This document shows positions 1 to 7,285 of a DNA stretch of 17,218 nt, piece after piece. The notes below the pieces were generated by a model that worked only from the letters and a program-made list of their open reading frames with translations, ran no database searches and was not told where the DNA came from. The number at the start of each line of letters is the position of its first letter. The first letter of the stretch is position 1. Made by a program: the position numbers and the translations under genes. This stretch comes from Flavobacteriaceae bacterium (GTDB lineage: Bacteria; Bacteroidota; Bacteroidia; Flavobacteriales; Flavobacteriaceae): assembly GCA_003533785.1 (NCBI GenBank), contig DQCR01000009.1:13141-30358 (forward strand), read 5' to 3'.

Positions 1-73
1 CGTTTACGGTGATCCTTCTGAAGTAGATATCCAAAATTCAGGAAGTGGAAAAACTAAATTTATTAAACTTTAG
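1..73 (+). CDS. C-terminal end of a probable head-GIN (DUF2807) adhesin-like protein, partial
   Basis: An open frame entering from the left edge (first full codon at base 2) encodes 23 residues and stops at TAG 71-73. The peptide begins VYGDPSEVDIQNSGSGKTKF. A Gly-Asp/Asn-Pro turn followed by an SGSG strand is how proteins of the DUF2807 'head GIN domain' family, secreted beta-solenoid-like proteins common in Bacteroidota, typically end. This rests on a short motif resemblance, so family assignment is tentative. The stop codon lies 11 bases inside the 3' end of the convergent transporter gene, so the two genes overlap tail to tail. The rest of the gene, including any signal peptide, lies outside the window. 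Confidence 0.5.
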   Translation, partial: VYGDPSEVDIQNSGSGKTKFIKL

Positions 74-1397
74 AGGTTGCTCGGGGAACACGCAACAGCA
101 ATAATGCTCCAATTATGAATGAAAAGAAAAAGAAAAGAATTGCAGATCGCATGCTTCCCGTAATCTGATCTAGAGAACCAAAAAGTAACATTCCAATGAT
201 GATACCAACTTTTTCAGTAACATCATAGAAACTAAAATAGGATGTGGTATCCTTGGTTTCCGGCAAATACTTTGAATAAGTAGAGCGCGATAATGCTTGA
301 AGGCCTCCCATCACCATACCCACCAAACCGGCAATACAATAAAACTGAAAGGGCGTTTGAATGTAATAAGCATAGACACAGAGACCTGCCCAAATTAGGT
401 TCACACCAACCAGGGTTGGAATATTTCCAAAACGCTCTGAACTTCTTGAAGTTAATACTGCCCCCAGAATCCCAACCAATTGAATCAAAAGAATACTGAT
501 AATTAATCCTGTTGTTTTCTCAGCTGTACTAGACCAAGCAATTTCTTCTTCGCCAAAATATGCCGCAACTAAAAGAACAGTCTGCAAGGACATGCTGTAG
601 ACAAAAAAAGCCCCTAAATATCTTTTTAACTTGAAATTATCTTTCAATTCCCACCATACCGAACGCAGCTCCTTAAAGCCATTCCAAAAAATGTCTTTTG
701 TCATTTTTTGAGCATTGGAATTTCCTTTGGGGAGATAATAAAATGAAATTTGACTAAAACCTGCCCACCAAATACCAACAGATATGAAAGAGTATTTCAT
801 CGCTTTTAGAGAAGCCTCTAATTCTGTTCCAGTGATTCCATACCACTCTGGTTTCATCACCATGCTTAAATTGAATAACAACAACAAAACACTCCCGACA
901 TACCCCATTGAAAACCCTCTAGCGCTGGCTCGATCGTGTTGATGAGGATGCGCGATATCGGGTAAATAGGAATTGTAAAAAACCAAACTAGACCAAAGGC
1001 CAATCATTGCCAAGAAATAGAAAAACAGTCCCATGTAGATGGTATCCATTTCGAACCAGTACAGCCCAAAACAAGAGACGGAACCCAAGTAGACAAACAA
1101 CTTCATGAAACGTTTTTTATTACCAATGTAGTCCGCAATCCCAGAAAGTAATGGAGAAATAAACGCAACAAATACAAAAGCAGTAGCTGTAACAAAACTA
1201 ATCATTGCCGTATTTTTCACATCATATCCTAGAAAAGGAATTGTGTTGCTGTCACTAAATATGAGTCCATAATAAATAGGGAAAATTGCGGAGGAAATGA
1301 CCAAAGAATAAACCGAATTGGCCCAATCATAGAATGCCCAGGCGTTGATTAACTTCTTGCTTCCTTTTTCAAGTGGGGGTCTTAGTTTGTTTAGCAT
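63..1397 (-). CDS. MFS transporter, UMF1 / Atg22-like family
   Basis: A polytopic inner-membrane protein of about 444 residues with roughly 12 hydrophobic segments. Near the N-terminus it carries AWAFYDWANSVYSLVIS, the conserved W-x-x-Y-D-W-A-N-S motif of the UMF1 (unknown major facilitator) group related to the Atg22 vacuole-effluxer family. Two six-helix halves are separated by a charged loop around residues 225-255. The substrate is unknown for bacterial members, so none is assigned. An in-frame TTG at 1403 would add two residues, but I take the ATG at 1397 (MLNKLRPPL...), which is the normal codon and follows an A/T-rich leader. It is divergent from the msrB pair and its 3' end overlaps the neighbouring gene by 11 nt. 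Family call is secure; function is not. Confidence 0.88.
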   Translation of the reverse strand: MLNKLRPPLEKGSKKLINAWAFYDWANSVYSLVISSAIFPIYYGLIFSDSNTIPFLGYDVKNTAMISFVTATAFVFVAFISPLLSGIADYIGNKKRFMKLFVYLGSVSCFGLYWFEMDTIYMGLFFYFLAMIGLWSSLVFYNSYLPDIAHPHQHDRASARGFSMGYVGSVLLLLFNLSMVMKPEWYGITGTELEASLKAMKYSFISVGIWWAGFSQISFYYLPKGNSNAQKMTKDIFWNGFKELRSVWWELKDNFKLKRYLGAFFVYSMSLQTVLLVAAYFGEEEIAWSSTAEKTTGLIISILLIQLVGILGAVLTSRSSERFGNIPTLVGVNLIWAGLCVYAYYIQTPFQFYCIAGLVGMVMGGLQALSRSTYSKYLPETKDTTSYFSFYDVTEKVGIIIGMLLFGSLDQITGSMRSAILFFFFSFIIGALLLLRVPRATSKV

Positions 1398-1543
1398 TTG
1401 CAAAAAAAATAGATCGTCAAAATAGCATTTTAAATCGGTTTTTCTCTGTATTTATTCTTACTATTTAATTATTAGTTAGTTGCGAAAATCCAAACCAAGA
1501 TTGTTTTAGGATTGCTTTATTTATTTATACTTTTAAATAAAAA
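1398..1543. promoter_or_regulatory. Divergent intergenic region between MFS transporter and msrB; weak -7 candidate
   Basis: This A/T-rich spacer must hold promoters for both directions. On the plus strand TACTTTTA at 1528-1535 matches the Bacteroidota -7 element TAnnTTTG at all but the final base and would give a leader of only a few nucleotides before the ATG at 1544. The nearest well-placed TTG (1501-1503) is 24 nt upstream, longer than usual. On the minus strand I see only partial matches. The spacer being regulatory is inferred mainly from gene orientation. Confidence 0.3.
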
Positions 1544-2029
1544 ATGAAAAAGTTTTTCCTGAGTCTACTCCTTGTTGGTAGTTTTTCCTGCCAGAGTAAA
1601 GCACAACCCCAAAAAGAACTTAAGACCTATATGGTGGAGAAAACAGATGCCGAATGGCAAGAACAACTGTCGGACCTCTCATACTATGTATTGCGTCAGG
1701 CGGGAACAGAACGTCCTTTCTCCAATCCATACAACAAAAATTACAAATCGGGTTCTTATGTTTGTCAAGGTTGTGGAGCCACACTTTATGAGTCAGACCA
1801 TAAGTTTGATTCTGGCACCGGATGGCCGTCATTTGATCGGGGGAATGACTCCAATATTGAATATGATGTAGACTACAAGTTGGGGTATGCTCGTACTGAG
1901 CTCAAATGCAACAAATGCGGAGGGCACCTCGGACATTTGTTTAACGATGGTCCTCAAAATACGACAGGAATAAGACATTGCATTAATTCAGCAGCACTTC
2001 AATTTATCCCAACCAATGAAAAAAACTAA
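1544..2029 (+). CDS. msrB: Peptide-methionine (R)-S-oxide reductase, predicted lipoprotein (MsrB1)
   Basis: It reduces methionine-R-sulfoxide in proteins. Residues 1-16 form a lipoprotein signal (hydrophobic LSLLLVG then SFSC, lipidated Cys16), placing the enzyme outside the cytoplasmic membrane. The SelR domain spans about residues 34-155. Structural zinc is held by C74-x-x-C77 and C122-x-x-C125. The catalytic cysteine is C146 in RHCINSAAL, with HLGHLFNDGP before it. The position that in many MsrBs carries the resolving cysteine (GCGWPSF) is threonine here (T92 in SGTGWPSF), and no other free cysteine remains, so regeneration must work differently from MsrB2. The last 14 nt overlap the start of the second msrB, implying translational coupling. 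Length of 161 aa is normal for an MsrB with a signal peptide. Confidence 0.93.
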   Translation: MKKFFLSLLLVGSFSCQSKAQPQKELKTYMVEKTDAEWQEQLSDLSYYVLRQAGTERPFSNPYNKNYKSGSYVCQGCGATLYESDHKFDSGTGWPSFDRGNDSNIEYDVDYKLGYARTELKCNKCGGHLGHLFNDGPQNTTGIRHCINSAALQFIPTNEKN

Positions 2030-2423
2030 ATATCCTGTAGAAAAGTCTGAACAAGAATGGCGCAATCAGTTAGATCCCCTCTCCTACTCCGTTTTACGTC
2101 AACAAGAAACCGAGCCCCCTTTTACAGGGGAATATGACCAACACTTTGAGTTGGGAGATTACTATTGCAAAGCCTGTGGTGAAAAGTTATACACAAGTAA
2201 TAATAAGTTTGACAGTGGGTGTGGATGGCCCAGTTTTGATGCCTCCCTTCCCGGAGCTATTGAATATATTAAAGATAGCAGCCATGGAATGCTACGCACC
2301 GAAATTGTATGTTCACAATGCGGTTCTCATCAAGGTCATGTATTCCATGATGGCCCCACTCAAACGGGCATGCGATATTGTGTTAACTCAGTTAGTATTG
2401 ATTTCAAAGCCCGCGAAGAATAA
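2016..2423 (+). CDS. msrB: Peptide-methionine (R)-S-oxide reductase, cytoplasmic (MsrB2)
   Basis: A 135-residue single-domain MsrB with no signal peptide, so expected in the cytoplasm. Zinc ligands are C51-x-x-C54 and C99-x-x-C102; the catalytic nucleophile is C122 in RYCVNSVS; and C69 in the SGCGWPSF loop is the classical resolving cysteine, giving the standard thioredoxin-recycled mechanism. It begins with ATG at 2016 inside the end of the upstream msrB in another reading frame, with no room for a separate promoter, so both are read from one transcript. The two proteins are clearly related along their length but diverged, so this is an old duplication with different cell locations rather than a recent repeat. 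Confidence 0.95.
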   Translation: MKKTKYPVEKSEQEWRNQLDPLSYSVLRQQETEPPFTGEYDQHFELGDYYCKACGEKLYTSNNKFDSGCGWPSFDASLPGAIEYIKDSSHGMLRTEIVCSQCGSHQGHVFHDGPTQTGMRYCVNSVSIDFKAREE

Positions 2424-2448
2424 ATAAGGAAAGCTCCCTTTCATTTTG

Positions 2449-2456
2449 TAATTTTG
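2449..2456 (+). promoter_or_regulatory. Candidate -7 element (TAATTTTG) for lpd
   Basis: TAATTTTG matches the Bacteroidota -7 consensus TAnnTTTG exactly and lies 21 nt before the lpd ATG, predicting a leader of about 15-18 nt, similar to the leaders predicted for bamD and recN in this window. No TTG is found at the ideal distance upstream, so the -33 half is missing or degenerate. Confidence 0.45.
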
Positions 2457-2477
2457 GTCTGATTTTAAAGATGATTT

Positions 2478-3869
2478 ATGGCAAATTCATATGATATTAT
2501 AGTGGTTGGAAGTGGCCCTGGAGGTTACGTCACCGCCATACGTGCTTCCCAGTTGGGATTCAAAACAGCAGTTGTTGAAAAAGAGAGTTTAGGAGGTGTC
2601 TGTCTGAATTGGGGTTGCATCCCCACAAAAGCTCTTATAAAATCAGCACAAGTATTCGACTATTTAAAACATGCCTCAGACTATGGTTTGACTGTGAAAG
2701 AATACGATAAAGACTTTGATGCAGTCGTCAATCGAAGCCGTGAGGTTGCCGCAGGCATGAGCAAAGGAGTTCAGTTTTTGATGAAAAAAAATAAAATTGA
2801 TGTATTAGAAGGCCATGGGAAGGTGATGGTTGGAAAAAAAGTAGTTGTTGCTCGGGGTAAGACAGAGACTGAATATGAAGCCAAACATATTATAATTGCT
2901 ACAGGCGCCCGTTCGCGAGAACTTCCCAATCTGCCTCAGGATGGAAAGAAAGTGATTGGTTACCGCAAAGCGATGACATTAGACAAACAACCCAAGAAAT
3001 TGATTGTTGTGGGTTCAGGGGCTATTGGAATAGAGTTTGCGTACTTCTACAATGCCATGGGAACTGAAGTTACCATAGTGGAATACCAAGATCGGATTGT
3101 TCCTGTTGAAGATGAAGAAGTATCGAAACAATTGGAGCGCACCTTCAAGAAAAGTGGCATTCAGATACTGACCAGTGCTGAGGTCACAGCTGTAGATACG
3201 AAAGGAAAAGGAGTAAAAGCCACAGTGAAAACTCAAAAAGAAGAATTGACCCTTCAAGCGGATATTGTCCTTTCGGCTGTAGGGATTAAAACAAATTTGG
3301 AAGATTTGGGTCTTGATGATATGGGGATTGCTACTGATCGAGACAAAATATTAGTCAATGATTTTTACCAAACTAATCAACCTGGATATTATGCCATTGG
3401 GGATATTACTGCTGGCCCATCACTAGCTCACGTGGCCTCTGCCGAGGGAATTATTTGTGTGGAGAAAATTGCGGGTATGGAGGTAGAACCCCTGAATTAT
3501 GGAAATATCCCAGGCTGTACCTATTGTTCCCCCGAAATTGCATCTGTTGGATTAACAGAAAAGCAAGCTTTAGACAAAGGATTGGATATTAAAATAGGTA
3601 AATTCCCCTTTTCTGCTTCGGGAAAAGCACAAGCTTCCGGTACCTCTGATGGCTTTGTTAAAGTAATTTTTGATGCCAAATACGGAGAATGGCTTGGATG
3701 CCATATGATTGGAGCTGGTGTGACGGATATGATTGCGGAAGCAGTGGTTGGGCGTAAGTTAGAAACCACAGGTCATGAGATATTAAAAACCGTACATCCA
3801 CACCCAACCATGAGTGAGGCGGTCATGGAAGCTGTGGCCGATGCGTATGACGAAGTCATTCACCTCTAA
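2478..3869 (+). CDS. lpdA: Dihydrolipoyl dehydrogenase (E3 component)
   Basis: This flavoprotein reoxidises dihydrolipoamide with NAD+ as the E3 subunit of 2-oxoacid dehydrogenase complexes and the glycine cleavage system. The N-terminal FAD-binding fold has GSGPGG at residues 11-16. The redox-active disulfide is C42-x4-C47 in GGVCLNWGCIPTK. A second dinucleotide fold begins near residue 175 (VVGSGAIGIEFAY) for NAD. ATGARSRELP and YYAIGDITAG are the usual FAD-contact motifs. The C-terminal dimerisation domain ends with HPHPTMSE, giving catalytic His442 and Glu447. All key residues are present and 463 aa is standard. No E1, E2 or lipoate genes are adjacent, so this is a stand-alone copy and the complex it serves cannot be told from context. 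Confidence 0.97.
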   Translation: MANSYDIIVVGSGPGGYVTAIRASQLGFKTAVVEKESLGGVCLNWGCIPTKALIKSAQVFDYLKHASDYGLTVKEYDKDFDAVVNRSREVAAGMSKGVQFLMKKNKIDVLEGHGKVMVGKKVVVARGKTETEYEAKHIIIATGARSRELPNLPQDGKKVIGYRKAMTLDKQPKKLIVVGSGAIGIEFAYFYNAMGTEVTIVEYQDRIVPVEDEEVSKQLERTFKKSGIQILTSAEVTAVDTKGKGVKATVKTQKEELTLQADIVLSAVGIKTNLEDLGLDDMGIATDRDKILVNDFYQTNQPGYYAIGDITAGPSLAHVASAEGIICVEKIAGMEVEPLNYGNIPGCTYCSPEIASVGLTEKQALDKGLDIKIGKFPFSASGKAQASGTSDGFVKVIFDAKYGEWLGCHMIGAGVTDMIAEAVVGRKLETTGHEILKTVHPHPTMSEAVMEAVADAYDEVIHL

Positions 3870-3881
3870 TCGCCTCATCTC

Positions 3882-3912
3882 AAAAAACAAAAAGTCTTTG
3901 GGGTGTTTTTTT
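3882..3912 (+). terminator. Possible intrinsic terminator downstream of lpdA
   Basis: AAAAAACA at 3882-3889 can pair with TGTTTTTT at 3904-3911, with a 14-nt loop that may itself pair in part (CAAA with TTTG), and the 3' arm is a run of seven T. It begins 13 nt after the lpdA stop codon. The stem is almost all A-T, so it is weak and only moderately convincing. Confidence 0.4.
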
Positions 3913-3942
3913 ATATTCAAAAGCCACTATCTTTAGAATAAG

Positions 3943-5184
3943 ATGAAAAACCCCCTACGGATTGTTTTACTTATTCTCGCTGGGGAGGCTACCTTTTTAT
4001 TACCCTTTGTATTGGCCCGCGTATTTCGTCCCACTTTTCTATCTGTTTTTCAGTTAAACAACACCCAATTAGGCAGTTGTTATTCAGTTTATGGATTTGT
4101 GGCCCTGGCTTCCTATTTATTCGGTGGAACACTAGCCGATCGAATCGCCCCAGGTAAACTTATGGCTACGGCTTTATTGCTCACTGCCGCGGGTGGATTT
4201 TTTATGGCAACGATTCCCAATGTTTATGCGCTTAGATGGCTTTACGCTTATTGGGGGTTTACAACTGTGTTTTTATTTTGGTCCGCCATGATCAAAGCCA
4301 CAAGAGCATGGGGGGGTGTCAGTGCTCAAGGAAAGGCTTTTGGCTTTTTAGAAGGAGGTCGGGGTTTTATTGCAGCTAGTTTGGGAGCCCTAGGAGTGGT
4401 CTTGTTTGCTCGGATTCTCCCCAACGAAATTGAGACCATTTCAATTTTTAAACGAAAAGAAGCTTTTCAATTTGTTATCTTTTCTGCCGCCGTTTTTTGT
4501 GTCAGTATTGCCTTACTTCTTTTCTTTTTTTTTAAAGATTTCGAAATCAAAGAAACAATTCCAAAAAAAAGAATGGGCTCTTGGGAAGACATCCAAACCG
4601 CACTCCGCCTTCGGAGTGTTCGCTACCTAATGTTGATTGTTCTTTCTGCCTATATTGGGTACAAAGTCACTGATGTTTTTTCGCTCTATGCAGCTGAAGT
4701 CATGCTTTTTGATGAAGTAGAGGCTGCAAAAGTTGGTAGTTATCAGATGTATCTACGTCCTTTTATTTGTGTTTTTGTAGGAGTCTTTGCAGATCGAACC
4801 ACCAATGCTTCAGTATTACAATATTCCTTTCTCTTTATGTTCACAGGAGCCCTGCTTTTTGCTTCGGGTTGGGTTACCGCGCCTTCTGTTGGCTTATTCC
4901 TATTGACCCTTTTAATTACCGCTGTGGGAACCTATTCGCTGCGAGCAGTCTATTTTGCAGCCATGGAAGAAGGAAAGATTCCTTTCACTATTACAGGGAC
5001 AGCGGTAGGTTTAATTTCTTTGGTTGGCTATACTCCTGATATATTTGTAGGTCCTATTATGGGAGTTCTACTGGATGGATCTGAAGGGCTTCGAGGGCAC
5101 CAGCAATTATTTCTCTTTTTAGCTTTTTTTTCGCTGATCGGCCTTTGGGCTAGTTATCGGTTTAGAAAAATAAATCTGATTTGA
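3943..5184 (+). CDS. MFS transporter, possibly YihN-like
   Basis: A 413-residue inner-membrane protein with about 12 hydrophobic segments in two halves joined by a cytoplasmic loop near residues 200-215 (FKDFEIKETIPKKRM). The loop between helices 2 and 3 carries GGTLADRIAPGKL, the major-facilitator signature region, and helices 4-5 have FGFLEGGRGF, a motif I associate with the YihN-like subgroup. No substrate can be assigned. It follows lpdA after a weak terminator, and TATCTTTA at 3928-3935 is a seven-of-eight match to a -7 element but sits very close to the ATG. Its stop codon is only 2 nt from the end of the convergent aroQ. The call to MFS is firm; the subgroup is a recollection from motif similarity. 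Confidence 0.85.
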   Translation: MKNPLRIVLLILAGEATFLLPFVLARVFRPTFLSVFQLNNTQLGSCYSVYGFVALASYLFGGTLADRIAPGKLMATALLLTAAGGFFMATIPNVYALRWLYAYWGFTTVFLFWSAMIKATRAWGGVSAQGKAFGFLEGGRGFIAASLGALGVVLFARILPNEIETISIFKRKEAFQFVIFSAAVFCVSIALLLFFFFKDFEIKETIPKKRMGSWEDIQTALRLRSVRYLMLIVLSAYIGYKVTDVFSLYAAEVMLFDEVEAAKVGSYQMYLRPFICVFVGVFADRTTNASVLQYSFLFMFTGALLFASGWVTAPSVGLFLLTLLITAVGTYSLRAVYFAAMEEGKIPFTITGTAVGLISLVGYTPDIFVGPIMGVLLDGSEGLRGHQQLFLFLAFFSLIGLWASYRFRKINLI

Positions 5185-5186
5185 AT

Positions 5187-5609
5187 TTAAGCCTCTTTTA
5201 AGAAGCTTTCAATAGCCAAGCGATAACTATCCAGGCCAAAACCAATAATTAGACCTTTTGCTGCTGGTGTGATAAAGGATTTGTGGCGAAAATCTTCTCG
5301 TGCAAAAGTATTGGAGATATGTATTTCAATCACTGGAGCATCAATGGCTTTGATACAATCCCCAAGGCCCACGGAAGTATGGGTATAAGCCGCAGCATTC
5401 AATAAAATACCATGCATTCGGAAGCCAAAATCTTGAAGGGCATCAATGAGTTCTCCCTCCACATTGGATTGAAAATAGCTCAATTGAACTTGTGGATAGG
5501 CCTCTTTCAATTTCTCAAAATAGGACTCGAAGGTTTCTGCTCCGTAAATACCCGGCTCTCGGGTTCCTAATAGGTTGAGATTGGGACCGTTGACAATGGC
5601 TAGATTCAT
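5187..5609 (-). CDS. aroQ: 3-dehydroquinate dehydratase, type II
   Basis: It dehydrates 3-dehydroquinate to 3-dehydroshikimate in the shikimate pathway to aromatic amino acids; type II enzymes are small dodecameric flavodoxin-like proteins. The 140-residue length is typical. Family residues are all visible: NGPNLNLLGTREPGIYG at 7-23 with Arg17 and the catalytic Tyr22, Asn71-Ala-Ala-Ala-Tyr, His77, EIHISN with His97, and Arg108 in EDFRHKS. The start ATG at 5609 gives the usual MNLAIVNGPN beginning. It is a single gene here, divergent from xerD across a 73-nt spacer and tail to tail with the MFS gene. Confidence 0.97.
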   Translation of the reverse strand: MNLAIVNGPNLNLLGTREPGIYGAETFESYFEKLKEAYPQVQLSYFQSNVEGELIDALQDFGFRMHGILLNAAAYTHTSVGLGDCIKAIDAPVIEIHISNTFAREDFRHKSFITPAAKGLIIGFGLDSYRLAIESFLKEA

Positions 5610-5638
5610 TTTGTTTTTTACAAAAATACATATCTTTT
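5610..5638 (+). promoter_or_regulatory. Candidate xerD promoter (TTTG-N17-TATCTTTT)
   Basis: TTTG at 5610-5613 and TATCTTTT at 5631-5638 resemble the Bacteroidota -33/-7 pair, with a spacer of 17 nt, at the short end of the range, and the last base of the -7 element differing from consensus. It would give a leader of roughly 40 nt. A competing arrangement, TTG at 5650-5652 with TACATTTA at 5672-5679 (19-nt spacer), would make the mRNA nearly leaderless. Confidence 0.35.
5621..5628 (-). promoter_or_regulatory. Candidate aroQ -7 element (TATTTTTG)
   Basis: On the minus strand TATTTTTG is an exact match to TAnnTTTG, 11 nt upstream of the aroQ ATG, which would imply a very short leader. No TTG lies at the expected upstream distance. 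It overlaps the candidate xerD promoter, so the two directions may compete. Confidence 0.35.
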
Positions 5639-5682
5639 AAGTACTTTGCTTGACCAGATAATAGAAGCTAGTACATTTATAT

Positions 5683-6579
5683 ATGGAATGGAGCAAAGCA
5701 CTTGAAGATTTCGGTTTTTACTTGAGTATCGAAAGGGGCTTGTCTGAGCACACAATTACCAGCTACAAAACAGACGTCTTAACTTTGATGCGCTTTTTAG
5801 AAACGCACAAGATTGTAATCTCCCCTATCCAAATTGACGCCACCGTTATTCAACAATTTATTTATCAAGAAGCCAAGGAGAAAAGTGCCCATTCTCAGAG
5901 CCGAAGAATCTCTGGATTGAAAAGCTTTTTTAAATACTTGGTTTTTGAAAAATACCGAGACGACCTCCCTACACAATGGCTGGAGGCTCCCAAACTGGGA
6001 CGTAAATTACCAGATACCCTAAGTGTTGAAGAAGTAGAAAAAATATTAGACACTATTGACTTAAGCAAAGCAGAGGGTCACCGTAACAAAGCGCTTTTAG
6101 AAACATTATACGGAAGCGGCCTGCGTGTGAGTGAGTTGGTAAATCTTCAAAAATCAGATATCTATTCAACAGAAAAATTGCTGCGAGTGACTGGAAAAGG
6201 AGACAAGCAACGGCTGGTACCACTTGGTGACTATGCCATGCAACAGATTAACACCTATCTAAAAGAAATACAGATTCATCGAAGTATTCAAAAGGGCTAT
6301 GAAAATTTTGTATTTCTAAATCGGAGAGGAAAAGCACTAACCCGAACGATGATTTTTCTTATTGTAAAGCAGGCTGCAGAAAAGGCTGGAATCAAAAAAA
6401 AAGTAAGCCCACATACCTTTCGACACTCTTTTGCAACGCATCTATTAGAAAATGGGGCAGACCTAAGAACGATTCAAGTTCTACTTGGCCATGAAAGCAT
6501 TACCACCACCGAAATCTACACCCATATCGATACGCGTTATTTGAGAAAAGTGATGGAAAAGTTTCATCCTCGACTTTAG
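5683..6579 (+). CDS. xerD: Site-specific tyrosine recombinase XerD/XerC type
   Basis: A 298-residue tyrosine recombinase; with a partner it resolves chromosome dimers at dif. The N-terminal SAM-like core-binding domain covers residues 1-90 (WSKALEDFGFYLSIERGLS). The catalytic domain has the complete residue set: Arg148 in YGSGLRVSEL, Lys172 in TGKGDKQR, His244 and Arg247 in SPHTFRHSFATHLL, His270 in LLGHESI and the nucleophile Tyr279 in TEIYTHID. It ends HPRL as housekeeping Xer proteins do. Length, full motif conservation and housekeeping neighbours argue for the chromosomal Xer enzyme rather than an integrase of a mobile element. XerC and XerD are hard to separate by eye; XerD is preferred. 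Its stop overlaps the stop of the convergent response regulator. Confidence 0.93.
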   Translation: MEWSKALEDFGFYLSIERGLSEHTITSYKTDVLTLMRFLETHKIVISPIQIDATVIQQFIYQEAKEKSAHSQSRRISGLKSFFKYLVFEKYRDDLPTQWLEAPKLGRKLPDTLSVEEVEKILDTIDLSKAEGHRNKALLETLYGSGLRVSELVNLQKSDIYSTEKLLRVTGKGDKQRLVPLGDYAMQQINTYLKEIQIHRSIQKGYENFVFLNRRGKALTRTMIFLIVKQAAEKAGIKKKVSPHTFRHSFATHLLENGADLRTIQVLLGHESITTTEIYTHIDTRYLRKVMEKFHPRL

Positions 6580-7283
6580 ACTTGTTCGTCGGAAGTTACT
6601 AATCGAAATCCTTCTCCGTGGATATTGAGTATTTCTACGGAGGGATCTTCTTTCAGATACTTTCGTAATTTGGCGATGTAGACATCCATGCTCCGTGATG
6701 TAAAATAATTATCATCCCGCCATATTTTATTTAGGGCGATTTCTCTTGGCAATAAATCGTTGATGTGAAGCGCCAGCATTCGAAGAAGTTGACTTTCTTT
6801 GGGGGACAACTTATAGGGCTCGCTATTTTTAATAGAAAGCGTTCGTAGTTTCGAATTAAAAGCAAAAGCGCCTATTTCAAATAAAAATTCGTCTGACTCT
6901 TTAATTGCTGGCTTTTGGTTTCGATTTAGAAAAACTTTAATCTTTGCCAATAACACATCTGAATCAAAGGGTTTGGTGATGTAATCATCTGCTCCGAGTT
7001 TAAATCCTTTCAGAACATCTTCTTTCAAATTCTTAGCGGTCAAAAATATAATTGGAACGGAATCATTTTTTTCTCGAATTTCCTTGGCTAAGGTAAATCC
7101 ATCTTTAAATGGCATCATTACATCGAGGATACAAAGATCAAAATTGTCTTTTTTAAACTTTTCATAGCCTTCTATACCATTTTTGGCCAGTACTATGTCG
7201 TACTCATTTAAGGAGAGATAATCTTTGAGTATGCTTCCGAAATTGGGATCATCCTCCACTATTAGTATTTTTTTATTGTCCAT
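6576..7283 (-). CDS. rprY: Two-component response regulator, OmpR/PhoB family (RprY-like)
   Basis: A 235-residue DNA-binding regulator. The receiver domain (residues 1-120) has the acidic pocket Asp11-Asp12, the phosphoacceptor Asp54 in CILDVMMP, Thr82 in FLTAK and Lys104 in ITKPF. The C-terminal winged-helix domain (about 130-230) includes LSPKESQLLRMLA and SRSMDVYIAKLRKYLK, the recognition-helix region of the OmpR class. It starts 2 nt after the kinase stop, so the pair is cotranscribed. Similarity of the receiver (LDVMMPFKDGFTLAKEIRE) is to the RprY group of Bacteroidota. The regulon cannot be read from this sequence. Confidence 0.92.
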   Translation of the reverse strand: MDNKKILIVEDDPNFGSILKDYLSLNEYDIVLAKNGIEGYEKFKKDNFDLCILDVMMPFKDGFTLAKEIREKNDSVPIIFLTAKNLKEDVLKGFKLGADDYITKPFDSDVLLAKIKVFLNRNQKPAIKESDEFLFEIGAFAFNSKLRTLSIKNSEPYKLSPKESQLLRMLALHINDLLPREIALNKIWRDDNYFTSRSMDVYIAKLRKYLKEDPSVEILNIHGEGFRLVTSDEQV

Positions 7284-7285
7284 AG

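Noticed and set aside
1544..2423. MsrB pair as a recent tandem repeat
   Set aside because: Nucleotide sequence is clearly diverged and only motif-level similarity remains, so it is an old duplication or separate origin.
2423..2445. Possible terminator hairpin after msrB2 (AAGG...CCTT)
   Set aside because: Only four base pairs and the following T-run is short and part of the lpdA promoter region.
5683..6579. XerD-like gene as a sign of an integrated mobile element
   Set aside because: Full housekeeping Xer motifs, normal length, chromosomal housekeeping neighbours, and no direct repeats, tRNA or phage/transposon genes nearby.
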